Numbered from the stretch's first letter, positions 42,656 to 51,961 are shown. The stretch: 64,000 bases of DNA from Streptomycetaceae bacterium (GCA_027490815.1 JAIXXJ010000036.1:38313-102312), one strand, 5' to 3'. Made by a program: numbers and translations. Notes: generated by a model not told the origin, from the sequence alone.

Positions 42656-43618
42656 CTAGCTTTCTAGGTCCCCTTCCAAGAAACTTCTTGGTTCTTCTTC
42701 CAGGGCTTCTTGTACAGATTTCAAGCGCCGTTCAATCTCATTAGCCTCATCATTTCGACCCTGCATCCTCATAATTTTGCAAATCCGCCTTTCAATATCC
42801 ACAATAAATTCAAAATCTTTAGGCTCATCTTCACTGACAACTGCTAAAACATTTTCTAGAGTTGCTAAACCATCATCATATTTTTCCAACAGAATTTGTG
42901 CTTTCCCATATTCAAACATGGCAAAAACCTCACGGCGGTGATCGTGTCCTGTCTCAAAAACATCTACCGCTTTTTGTGCAGTCTCGAGTGCAAGTTCACC
43001 TTCACCAAGTTCAATGAGGCAGGAAGCAATTTTTTGATCGCACCTGGCAACATGGATAACTTCTTTGTTGCGCTTAAACAGTGCACGGGCTTCTTTAAAA
43101 GCTTCAATGGCTTTTGTGTAATTTTTTAACTCACGTTCTGCGCAACCGATTAAATGAAGATCATTTGCTGCGCCAATTTCATTACTGTCAACAAGGTGCT
43201 CCTGGGCGCACTCGTTCATTGTTAAAACTACTTTCTCATACTGCTTTGATGTGTACCACCATTCACCTAATGTGCAGGCAAGTTCCAATGCAATAGGTGA
43301 TTTGTTCTCTCTTAAAATCTCAACTGCTTTACTCATTGCAGTTGCAGCCTCATCAATTCGCTTGAGTTGATTTAAGTTGTAACCAATCGCCGAATAGGCT
43401 TGAGCTAAACCTTCAGATGCAGATGTGACACCAAGTTGTGAATAGATATCGCGCGCTGTTTCAGCAAGTGCGAGCGCTTCGTCATATTGTCCGCGAGCAA
43501 ATATTCGAGCGCTTAATTCGTAAAAAGTACTGGCTCGCTCTTCGCCCTCAACCTCGGGGATTCGATCCCACAGCATCTCTTCGGAGACGAGTTCTTCCAT
43601 ACCTTCGTCATCGCTCAT
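42656..43618 (-). CDS. Tetratricopeptide-repeat protein
   Basis: Multiple TPR-like helical repeats. Confidence 0.75.
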   Translation of the reverse strand: MSDDEGMEELVSEEMLWDRIPEVEGEERASTFYELSARIFARGQYDEALALAETARDIYSQLGVTSASEGLAQAYSAIGYNLNQLKRIDEAATAMSKAVEILRENKSPIALELACTLGEWWYTSKQYEKVVLTMNECAQEHLVDSNEIGAANDLHLIGCAERELKNYTKAIEAFKEARALFKRNKEVIHVARCDQKIASCLIELGEGELALETAQKAVDVFETGHDHRREVFAMFEYGKAQILLEKYDDGLATLENVLAVVSEDEPKDFEFIVDIERRICKIMRMQGRNDEANEIERRLKSVQEALEEEPRSFLEGDLES

Positions 43619-43761
43619 GCCCGTGACCTTATACGCACAACGTTAAGGAGGAGTGAGAATATCCCTACGTGCCAAGCCAATTTTGGCGGGCCTAAGTCAG
43701 ATTGGCAGTGGGCTCCTGCCTCAAAACCAGCAGCCTAGGACTTGATGCGGTAAAGATGCAG

Positions 43762-43778
43762 ATGCGAATGATTTGCAT
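43762..43778. promoter_or_regulatory. Near-perfect inverted repeat ATGCGAATGATTTGCAT, candidate Fur-family (Nur-like) operator
   Basis: 8+1+8 palindrome with one mismatch, directly upstream of a TAACAT -10 (43779-43784). Confidence 0.55.
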
Positions 43779-43790
43779 TAACATTTACCC

Positions 43791-44465
43791 ATGCATATTC
43801 CAGATGGCTTTATTGACGTACCCACATCGGCAGCATTTGTTGGCCTTTCGGCAGTTGGCATAGGGGCGGCCCTTAAGGGTGCTCGAACCCAGTTGGACGA
43901 TAAGACCGCTCCACTTGCTGGATTAACTGCCGTATTTATCTTTGCTGTTCAGATGCTCAACTTTCCAGTTGTAGCAGGAACAAGTGGCCACTTAATTGGT
44001 GCCGCGCTCGCAGCTGTTTTGGTTGGCCCCTGGGCTGCAACATTGGCATTAACAGTGGTCTTGCTGATGCAAGCGTTTTTGTTTGCCGATGGTGGCCTTA
44101 CTGCACTTGGTCTCAGCGTCTTTAACATGTCCATTATTGCAGTGTGGGTTGGCTATGGAACATTTTTATTGATCAGAAAAATTTTGCCGAAGAATAAATC
44201 TTCGGTTGCAATTGCCGCATCCATCGCCGCAGCTGTCTCCGTGCCTGCTGCTGCATTTGGTTTTTGGATTCAGTATGTAATAGGTGCGACTGGTACTTTT
44301 TCAAATTCTGCCGTCTTTACATCGATGATTGGTGTTCACGTTCTGATCGGAATTGGTGAGGCAATCATTACAGGACTTACGGTAACTGCAGTATTGGCAA
44401 GTCGAAGTGATTTAGTTTTTGGTTGGAAAAACAATAAAAACAAATTGGAGATTAAGAATGTCTAA
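43791..44465 (+). CDS. cbiM: Cobalt/nickel ECF transporter S component CbiM
   Basis: MHIPDGFIDVPTSAAFVG N-terminus; His2 metal-binding start typical of CbiM/NikM. Confidence 0.94.
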   Translation: MHIPDGFIDVPTSAAFVGLSAVGIGAALKGARTQLDDKTAPLAGLTAVFIFAVQMLNFPVVAGTSGHLIGAALAAVLVGPWAATLALTVVLLMQAFLFADGGLTALGLSVFNMSIIAVWVGYGTFLLIRKILPKNKSSVAIAASIAAAVSVPAAAFGFWIQYVIGATGTFSNSAVFTSMIGVHVLIGIGEAIITGLTVTAVLASRSDLVFGWKNNKNKLEIKNV

Positions 44466-44766
44466 AAACCGCAAGTTTTATATCGGGGGATTTATCGTCT
44501 CACTATTTCTTGCCGGTGTAGTTTCTTTTTATGCCTCCTCATCACCTGATGGACTAGAAAAAGTTGCTGGTGATATCGGTTTTATTGAAACGGCAAAAGA
44601 CCACACATTGGCCGAGGGTGCGTTAGCCGATTACGGTGTTAAAGGAATTGAAAATGAGCGAGCTTCGGTCGGCATTGCTGGAGTCATTGGTGTGATCGGA
44701 ACGGCCGTGGTTGCTGGAGTCTTCTTTAAGATAATTGCTCGAAAGCCTGAAAAGAGTAAGGGTTAA
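44458..44766 (+). CDS. CbiN-like PDGLE-domain protein
   Basis: SSPDGLEKVAGDIGF; the ATG at 44458 is preferred to the track start 44419. Confidence 0.85.
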   Translation: MSKNRKFYIGGFIVSLFLAGVVSFYASSSPDGLEKVAGDIGFIETAKDHTLAEGALADYGVKGIENERASVGIAGVIGVIGTAVVAGVFFKIIARKPEKSKG

Positions 44767-45556
44767 CACGCAGGTTCAAACACATCATCATGGACATGAT
44801 GTCGGTGAGAGACTTTATCTCCATCGCCACTCAATAGTTCATGAGACCGCCTCCTACCTCAAAGTTATTGCAGCTATTGCCTTTATCCTTGTAGCAGTTT
44901 CAACTCCAATTACAAATTGGCAAGCTTTCATTGGTTATTTCATTTGGGTTTTAACAGTTGCCGCAATTGCAAAAATTCCTTTCACACTTTTGTTCAAGCG
45001 AGCATTGATTGAAATTCCATTCATTTTCTTTGCAATTTTGATGCCCTTTTTTGGTTCGGGCGAAAGGTTTGTTGCTGGTCCATTCAATTTGTATCGTGAA
45101 GGTTTACTCGCCGGTGCTGGAATAGTCGTCAAAGGCACGCTCGGCGTGCTGACAGCGATCATTCTTTCTACGAGCACAACTGCCCGCGAGATTCTGCGCG
45201 GTTTAGAGAGATTACGTCTTCCAGCACTGATGGTTCAGATCGCCTCCTTTATGTTGCGCTATGTCAATGTTGTAAATGATGAAATGGAGCGAATGAAAGT
45301 TGCTCGGGATTCGCGTGGCTTTGAAGCAACCGGAATTAAACATTGGAAGGTAATTGCAACCGCCGCTGGTGCACTTTTTATTCGCTCCTACGAACGTGGT
45401 GAGCGCGTGCATCTATCAATGCTTTCCAGAGGATATGAGGGAGTTTTGCCCCATGATGAAGTTGAAAAATCTAAACCATCCGCCTGGTTAATGGTTTTGA
45501 TTTATCCGTTAGTTGCCCTTGTAATACTTCTTATAACTACTCTGATTGGAAACTAA
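44735..45556 (+). CDS. cbiQ: Energy-coupling factor transmembrane protein CbiQ
   Basis: ILRGLERLRLPALMVQIASFMLRY and ARDSRGFEATGIKHWK; exact start uncertain (TTG 44735 in the track). Confidence 0.88.
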   Translation: MLESLKRVRVNTQVQTHHHGHDVGERLYLHRHSIVHETASYLKVIAAIAFILVAVSTPITNWQAFIGYFIWVLTVAAIAKIPFTLLFKRALIEIPFIFFAILMPFFGSGERFVAGPFNLYREGLLAGAGIVVKGTLGVLTAIILSTSTTAREILRGLERLRLPALMVQIASFMLRYVNVVNDEMERMKVARDSRGFEATGIKHWKVIATAAGALFIRSYERGERVHLSMLSRGYEGVLPHDEVEKSKPSAWLMVLIYPLVALVILLITTLIGN

Positions 45557-45558
45557 TC

Positions 45559-46302
45559 ATGACTACCCCGAGTTTGGAAATTAAAGAGTTAGCTTTTGCC
45601 TATCCAGATGGCAATCAAGCTTTATTTGGAGTTAATCTTTCAATCAATAAAGGTGAGCGAGTTGCACTCCTTGGTCCTAATGGAGCCGGCAAAACAACTT
45701 TGGTAATGCATATGAATGGAATTCATCCAACAGCGCAGGGTTCGGTGCGGATCGCTGGCGAGTTAGTGGATGCAAAAAACAAAGATTCACTCAAGCAAAT
45801 TCGAGCAAAAGTTGGAATTGTTTTTCAGGATCCTGATGATCAACTGTTTATGCCAACCGTTGGCGAGGACGTTGCATTTGGTCCCTACAACATGGGTAAG
45901 CGTGGAGACGAGTTAGATTCGATCGTAAATGAAGCTCTTGAGTTAGTTGGAATGGCAGAGTTTAAAGACCGCCCACCTCATCACTTATCTTTTGGCCAAC
46001 GCAGACGTGTAGCAGTTGCAACAGTGCTTGCGATGAAGCCTGAGATTCTTGTTCTAGATGAGCCTTCATCAAATTTAGATCCAGCTAGCCGGCGTGAATT
46101 AGCAGATATTTTGCGCTCTCTGGATATCACTATGGTTATGGTCACGCATGATCTTCCTTATGCAAATGAACTGTGCGAAAGAGCCGTTATTTTAAATGGT
46201 GGAGTGATTGTTTCTGATGGGTCCACACGCAGTATTCTTACAAATAAGGCGTTACTTGAGGCAAATCGCTTAGAGCTACCAGTTGGTTTTTCCATTCAGT
46301 AA
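45559..46302 (+). CDS. cbiO: Energy-coupling factor ATPase CbiO
   Basis: GPNGAGKTTLVMHMNGI; FQDPDDQLFMPTVGEDVAFGP; VLDEPSSNLDP. Confidence 0.95.
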   Translation: MTTPSLEIKELAFAYPDGNQALFGVNLSINKGERVALLGPNGAGKTTLVMHMNGIHPTAQGSVRIAGELVDAKNKDSLKQIRAKVGIVFQDPDDQLFMPTVGEDVAFGPYNMGKRGDELDSIVNEALELVGMAEFKDRPPHHLSFGQRRRVAVATVLAMKPEILVLDEPSSNLDPASRRELADILRSLDITMVMVTHDLPYANELCERAVILNGGVIVSDGSTRSILTNKALLEANRLELPVGFSIQ

Positions 46303-46318
46303 TCTGCGGTAGAATTAA

Positions 46319-46460
46319 GGTATTGGTGCAAAAGCATCAATGCACTTCCCCCAAGTGCTGCAATATGCAGCACTACATGCGAGTCTTATTTTCGCTCTGG
46401 ACGCCATTAGCGCGATCCATACCCGAGACGCGCTTGTCGTCTTGATTGGTGTTTATTTTT
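46319..46460 (+). promoter_or_regulatory. Candidate long structured 5' leader of the DEAD-box helicase gene
   Basis: TAGAAT -10 near 46312; perfect hairpins TTGGTGC-AAAA-GCATCAA (46323-46340), GCACTT-CCCCC-AAGTGC (46342-46358), AGTGCTGC-AATAT-GCAGCACT (46354-46374), plus AGACG...CGTCT and GCGCG...CGCGC pairings downstream. Confidence 0.6.
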
Positions 46461-48611
46461 ATGTCTCTACAACCACGTATTGCCGCGCCCGGAAAAGCCC
46501 GTCGCGCCGCTTCAGTCGGAAAACCTAAGCGCGCCAAGAAGGCTGCTGCCTTTAAATCTGCTGCGCCAAAAGCACGTCACACTTCGGCGCAAAAAGCTGC
46601 CCGTAAAGGTGCAGTAGCAAAATCTGCCAAGTCTGCATCCGGAAAGCCTGCGACTCGTCGCTATTCAGATGTTGATGCATCCACAGTTTCAAAGAAAGAA
46701 ACTCGACTTTCAGATCGCTCAAAACTTCGTGCTGAGCGTTATCAAAAACAAACTGCATCAAAGCCAAGACCAATAGAGGCACCTGAAGAGCGCAAAGCAC
46801 GCATAGAGCGATCACAGCGTCCCGACTCTCGTGCAAAGAAATTTGTAAAGGAACGTGATGCTCGCGAATCTGCACCACGTGCAAACCGCACAGAGCGTTC
46901 GGAAAAACCATCTGCTCGTACAACTGGTAAACCAGATTTCAAAAAGAGTTACAAAAAGGCAGAACGTCCAGCCTTTAAGCGCGATGATGCACGTGGAACT
47001 TCAGCACGTGGAACTTCAGATACACGTCCTACCAATCGACGTGATGCAGTAAAGGCAAAAATTGCACGAACCGATGATGGTCGTCCAAATTTTGAGCCAC
47101 GTAAGTATGAAAAGTTTGATCCAACTCGACCAAAGAAGCCAAGCGCGGCACCAGATACTCGTGCTGCAAACTTTCGTGCAGAACGTCCAGTCCGCGATCG
47201 CCGTAATGACTCACCGGCATATGCCCGTGATGATTTCAAAATACACAGCAAGACGCACTCAAATGCAGCTGTAGATTTTGGCGCAGACGACAATTACATT
47301 TCAGCAAACTTAGCTGATGCAAATCTTGTAGATGCAACTCCGCTTACAGAGGTTACAACTACATTCGCAGAGCTTGGAATCGCAGCTCCACTTGTAAATG
47401 CACTCAGTAAGCAGGGAATCATGCATCCCTTCCCTATTCAGATTGCAACACTTCCTGATGCACTTGCCGGTCACGATATTTTGGGTCGAGGACAAACTGG
47501 TTCAGGAAAAACTCTTGCATTCGGTTTAGCCCTTCTTAACAACTTAAATGGCAAGGTTGCAAAGCCTCATAAGCCATTGGCGCTTGTTTTAACTCCAACT
47601 CGTGAACTTGCACAGCAAATTGATGAAGTGTTAATGCCATTGGCCCGTTCTATTGGTCATGAATCAGTTGTAGTTGCTGGTGGAATGTCTTATGCAAAGC
47701 AGATCACTGCAATGCGCCGTGGAACTGCAATCTTGGTTGCAACCCCTGGCCGCTTGATTGATTTACTTAACAAGGGTGAAGTTCAGTTAGACCAACTGCA
47801 GATCACCGTTCTTGATGAAGCCGATCAGATGGCAGACATGGGATTCTTACCCGTTGTAAAAGAGATTCTTGATCAAGCAAAACTTGATGGTCAGCGACTT
47901 CTCTTTTCTGCAACGCTTGATCGCGGCGTAGATTCACTTGTTCGCCAGTATCTAAAAAATCCAAAGACTCACTCGCTTCAAAATGATCGTGCCTCTGTTT
48001 CGACTATGGAGCACTTTGTATTAGTCATGAACCCATCAGAAAAAGATGACATTACGAATCAAGTTGCAGCACGAAATGGAAAAACAATCTTGTTCGTAAA
48101 GACTCAGCGCGGAGCTGATCGTTTGGCCGATAAATTAGCTCACGCAGGTGTGCCTGTTGGAGCTTTGCACGGTGGTAAATCACAGGCCGTGCGTACTCGC
48201 ACTTTGGCCCTGTTTAAGGACACTGCAAATGCAGCCTTGGTAGCAACCGACGTTGCAGCACGTGGTATCCACGTAGATGGAATTTCATTAGTTGTACACG
48301 TTGATGCACCAACTGATCACAAAGATTATCTACACCGTGCAGGTCGTACTGCGCGCGCAGGTGAGGCAGGAACTGTTGTAACTCTTGCAACAACTCGTCA
48401 GCAAAAATCAATCGGCTCACTTATTCAACGCGCAGGAGTTCTTGCAAAGTATGTAGGTGTTACACCGTTAAGTACTGATTTAATGAAAATTACTGGTGCA
48501 CGAGAACCTTCTGGAATTCCCTACGTTGTACCAATTGTTGAAAAATCTATACGAAGTGGTGGTAAGCGTCCGCGCCCTAACTCAAGTCAGCGTCGACGTC
48601 GTCCTCGTTAA
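46461..48611 (+). CDS. DEAD-box ATP-dependent RNA helicase with long basic N-terminal extension
   Basis: GRGQTGSGKTLAFGL; TPTRELAQQ; VLDEADQM; SATL; HRAGRTARAG; start at MSLQPRIAAPGK. Confidence 0.95.
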   Translation: MSLQPRIAAPGKARRAASVGKPKRAKKAAAFKSAAPKARHTSAQKAARKGAVAKSAKSASGKPATRRYSDVDASTVSKKETRLSDRSKLRAERYQKQTASKPRPIEAPEERKARIERSQRPDSRAKKFVKERDARESAPRANRTERSEKPSARTTGKPDFKKSYKKAERPAFKRDDARGTSARGTSDTRPTNRRDAVKAKIARTDDGRPNFEPRKYEKFDPTRPKKPSAAPDTRAANFRAERPVRDRRNDSPAYARDDFKIHSKTHSNAAVDFGADDNYISANLADANLVDATPLTEVTTTFAELGIAAPLVNALSKQGIMHPFPIQIATLPDALAGHDILGRGQTGSGKTLAFGLALLNNLNGKVAKPHKPLALVLTPTRELAQQIDEVLMPLARSIGHESVVVAGGMSYAKQITAMRRGTAILVATPGRLIDLLNKGEVQLDQLQITVLDEADQMADMGFLPVVKEILDQAKLDGQRLLFSATLDRGVDSLVRQYLKNPKTHSLQNDRASVSTMEHFVLVMNPSEKDDITNQVAARNGKTILFVKTQRGADRLADKLAHAGVPVGALHGGKSQAVRTRTLALFKDTANAALVATDVAARGIHVDGISLVVHVDAPTDHKDYLHRAGRTARAGEAGTVVTLATTRQQKSIGSLIQRAGVLAKYVGVTPLSTDLMKITGAREPSGIPYVVPIVEKSIRSGGKRPRPNSSQRRRRPR
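46989..47018 (+). repeat. Two tandem copies of the 15-bp unit GCACGTGGAACTTCA inside the helicase N-terminal extension
   Basis: Direct reading; encodes ARGTS ARGTS. Confidence 0.9.
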
Positions 48612-48651
48612 AAACTTTGTAGTTATTTAAACAACTGAAGTTGAAGCTGGA

Positions 48652-48843
48652 TTAACCAGCTGAACCAGAACCAGATGGTCCGGCTTTGCGCTGAACTTGT
48701 GGAGCGCCTCCACTTCGTTGGCCTCCGCGAATCTTTGATCCAGAGTCGGCGTGTGCCTGAGTTCCTGGTGCACCTTTTTTATTCTTCTTAGCTTCAAGGG
48801 CAGCAAGCATTCTTGCTTTTACATCATCATTTTTATCAGGCAT
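48652..48843 (-). CDS. DUF5302-like small protein
   Basis: 63 aa MPDKNDDVKARMLAALEAKKNKKGAPGTQAHADSGSKI... Confidence 0.7.
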   Translation of the reverse strand: MPDKNDDVKARMLAALEAKKNKKGAPGTQAHADSGSKIRGGQRSGGAPQVQRKAGPSGSGSAG

Positions 48844-48875
48844 GGGTTAAGTCTACTGCACGATCAAAGGAGCAA

Positions 48876-49073
48876 TTAAGCGTTAGATTCCTTGTATTCA
48901 CGCAAGCGCTCTAAAACTTCAGACTCACGATATCGTCGATGGCCACCCAGTGTTCGAATAGGAGTTAACTTTCCCGCTTTTGCCCAACGGGTTACAGTTT
49001 TTGGATTGACGTGAAAACGTGCGGCAACTTCTTTGGGTGTCAAAAGAACTTCTGCATCTGGAATGCGATTCAT
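48876..49073 (-). CDS. bldC: BldC-family MerR-like DNA-binding regulator
   Basis: LTPKEVAARFHVNPKTVTRWAKAGKLTPIRTLGGHRRYRESEV. Confidence 0.93.
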   Translation of the reverse strand: MNRIPDAEVLLTPKEVAARFHVNPKTVTRWAKAGKLTPIRTLGGHRRYRESEVLERLREYKESNA

Positions 49074-49176
49074 GAAGTTTGCTCCCACTCAACTGGTTTA
49101 GTGCTGGCCGGTATTGTCCATATTGACCCGTATTAGGGTGAAGTATTGCTGGAATTTCAAGGGTAAGCAAGAGCGG

Positions 49177-49992
49177 TTATGAAGCTTGTTCAAACCCTTG
49201 AACTAATCGCCATCTAGACATTAAACGCTGATAACCAGTTCCGGCCATCATCGCATCTGCAGCAGCAAGTCCTGCAACTGAATGCAAAACATCTTCAATG
49301 GATGAATCAGATTCCAAACCATTTTCTCCAGAATCGCGCAGGGCTTTATCCATATAGTTAGCTAAACCGCCATAATCAAGTTCGACTAAAGACTTTGGAT
49401 GAAACATTTCTAACCAATCTAACAAATTTTCTAACTCTTCTTCAACAGGGCCTTCCCCAAAAGCACCTAACACACTCTCATGCGCTGAAGCACACCGCTG
49501 CTTTGCATTTGCTATCGATGTTAAGGCCTTCGAATATAGACCGTTTTCATCCTCGCCCCGAGTTCGCTCTTCTGGAGAAAATAAGACAAACCAGCGTGGT
49601 GGGATTAACCAAGTCTCATTTAAAATATGTGGAGTCTTATCACCGAGTAGATCTACACCAGCAGTAATCACTTCTTCCAACGCTGGTGAGATAAAAAAAG
49701 GAACAACTGAACTTGGAAGTGATTCTTTAAAATTATCAAGGGCTGCCCAACACCGTGTAGCTGTTGACCATGGAGATAGATATCGAGTTTTGTCTTTATC
49801 AATAATGTGAACACCATCTGGTCGTCCCGCAGGAGGTTCGGGATGGGCAACGCGATTCAGTGCTAATTTTTGTTCGCGATCAAAACTCGATGCATCATTT
49901 TCAATTCCCTGCCAACGTAAACGATCAGCGGCATCGAATGCAGAAATAGGTTCGTAGACACGAAGTGAAGCTACGTATGGAGTTGCTCTCAC
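49177..49992 (-). CDS. Conserved hypothetical protein
   Basis: 271 aa, GTG start overlapping the DUF3073 stop; adjacent to bldC. Confidence 0.65.
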   Translation of the reverse strand: MRATPYVASLRVYEPISAFDAADRLRWQGIENDASSFDREQKLALNRVAHPEPPAGRPDGVHIIDKDKTRYLSPWSTATRCWAALDNFKESLPSSVVPFFISPALEEVITAGVDLLGDKTPHILNETWLIPPRWFVLFSPEERTRGEDENGLYSKALTSIANAKQRCASAHESVLGAFGEGPVEEELENLLDWLEMFHPKSLVELDYGGLANYMDKALRDSGENGLESDSSIEDVLHSVAGLAAADAMMAGTGYQRLMSRWRLVQGFEQAS

Positions 49993-50165
49993 GAGCGTGG
50001 GATGTAATTGCCCTCGGCAAATGGATCGTCATCATCCTTGCGCGTAGATGTTTCGAGTTCACCATGCAACTCTTTTGTTAAACGATCTAAATCCATGTCT
50101 TGCCCGTTATATTTCAAATCACGTGCAACCTTGGTTTGTTTAGCTTTTGCGCGGCCGCGACCCAT
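49989..50165 (-). CDS. DUF3073 family protein, 58 aa (absent from the ORF track)
   Basis: Translated by hand: MGRGRAKAKQTKVARDLKYNGQDMDLDRLTKELHGELETSTRKDDDDPFAEGNYIPRS; GTGA overlap with the downstream gene. Confidence 0.9.
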   Translation of the reverse strand: MGRGRAKAKQTKVARDLKYNGQDMDLDRLTKELHGELETSTRKDDDDPFAEGNYIPRS

Positions 50166-50257
50166 GGGCGACCTCCTTCACTCATTGCTCTTTTTGCTCT
50201 TTGTCAGAGGGGAACTTTATCGCGCTTGGCAATCACCTTCCACCAGGTTTTTAAGCG

Positions 50258-50542
50258 CTAAAGGGGTAAATATTCTGTGAGATCTGCCCTTAATCCAGAT
50301 GCTAAAACCGCGCCACTGGCCACAGCCTGATCCCAGGTGAGCTCACCTGAGGCTAAAGCCAACCAGGTCTTGGCATCCATTTCAATTGTATTGGCAGGAG
50401 TTCCTCGAGTGTGGGTTGGACCTTGGCCGCACTGAACCGCGGCATATGGTGGTACTCGAACTTCAATAGCTCTGCCCGGAGCTTTAACTGTTAACTCTTG
50501 AAGAGTGAGCTTTACTTGCTGTAAAACTTCAGGATCGCGCAT
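50258..50542 (-). CDS. Sterol carrier family (SCP2-like) protein
   Basis: RVPPYAAVQCGQGPTHTRGTPANTIEMDAKTWLALASGELTW. Confidence 0.82.
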   Translation of the reverse strand: MRDPEVLQQVKLTLQELTVKAPGRAIEVRVPPYAAVQCGQGPTHTRGTPANTIEMDAKTWLALASGELTWDQAVASGAVLASGLRADLTEYLPL

Positions 50543-50558
50543 AAATCTTTGTTGTGAT

Positions 50559-51961
50559 TTATCTAATTGAATGCGGTGTGTATTTTGCTGCAGCAGGATG
50601 CGCAGCAGTTACCGCACTAATTCGGGTCACTACTCGTGAAATTTGTTCACGAGCTTCGCCAGTAAACTCAATTGGTTTACTAATTAATTTATCTAATTCC
50701 GAACGATCAAAAGGCAACCTAGCATCCTGTGCTAAATCATCAAGAAGTGTGTTCTTCAAACCTTCACGCATTCCTAATGCAGCCTTTACAGAGTGTTCCT
50801 TGATTACTTCATGAGCAAGTTCACGGCCAACGCCGGCTTTAACTGCAGCCATCAAAATCTTTGTTGTAGCCAAAAATGGCAGGTAGCGCTCCAACTCCGC
50901 TGCTATTACTTTTGGAAATGCCCCGAATTCATTAAGAACGGTGAGCATTGTTTCTAGTAAACCATCGATTGCATAAAAGGCATCAGGTAATGCAACACGG
51001 CGAACAACGCTGCATGCAACATCGCCTTCATTCCATTGATCTCCTGAGAGCTCGCCCACCATAGATGCATGGCCGCGGATTACAACGGCAAGTCCGTTAA
51101 CTCTTTCGCATGAACGGGTATTCATCTTATGAGGCATTGCACTGCTGCCAACTTGTCCGGCCTTAAATCCTTCAGTTACTAGCTCAGCACCTGCCATCAA
51201 TCTTATTGAAGTTGCTAATGAAGAAGGCGATGAGGCAATTTGTACCAATGTTGTTACAACATCATAATCAAATGAACGCGGATAGATCTGACCAGTTGAA
51301 TCCAAAACTTTCTTAAAGCCCAGCTCTTTGGCAATGGCATTTTCTAAAGTTAAGTGAGCTTTCGAGGAACCAAGTAGATCAATGGAATCTTGAGCAGTAC
51401 CCACTGGGCCCTTAATCCCACGCATTGGATATCGATCTTGTAATGCAACTAAACGTTCATATGCAAAAAGTAACTCTTCTGCTGCAGATGCAAAACGCTT
51501 TCCTAACGTTGTTATTTGTGCCGGAACATTGTGTGATCGACCTGCCATTGGCTGATCGGCAAACTGCACTGCCCGTTCACCTAATCGAGCAAGGAGTGCA
51601 ACAACTTTGTTGTGGACAATTTCAAGGCCGTTTCGAATCTGAAATGCTTCAATATTTTCAGTTAAGTCCCTACTAGTCATTCCTGCATGAATCACTTCAT
51701 GTCCAGCCAATGCATTGAACTCTTCAATTCGAGCTTTAACATCATGGCGCAAATGCTTCTCACGCTCATCAATCGATAATAAATCCACTCGTGTAATTAC
51801 CTTTTCGTAATCTGTAATTACATCTTTGGAGATTGCATGCCCCAACTCTGATTGAGCGCGCATGACTGCAATCCATAGTTTGCGCTCAGCGATGATTTTG
51901 GATTCTGGCGAAAAGATTTCACGCATTGCAGAAGATGCGTAACGATCGGCCAGAATGCTCA

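Noticed and set aside
43641-43745. Cobalamin riboswitch upstream of cbiM
   Set aside because: Only a weak B12-box-like end is visible; I could not align the conserved core, and the apparent cbiM promoter is downstream of it. Kept only as an unexplained structured segment needing cmscan.
48645-48661. Hairpin AGCTGG-ATTAA-CCAGCT at the convergent helicase/DUF5302 ends as a terminator
   Set aside because: Perfect 6-bp stem but no T-tract on either strand and it overlaps the DUF5302 stop codon; not convincing as an intrinsic terminator.
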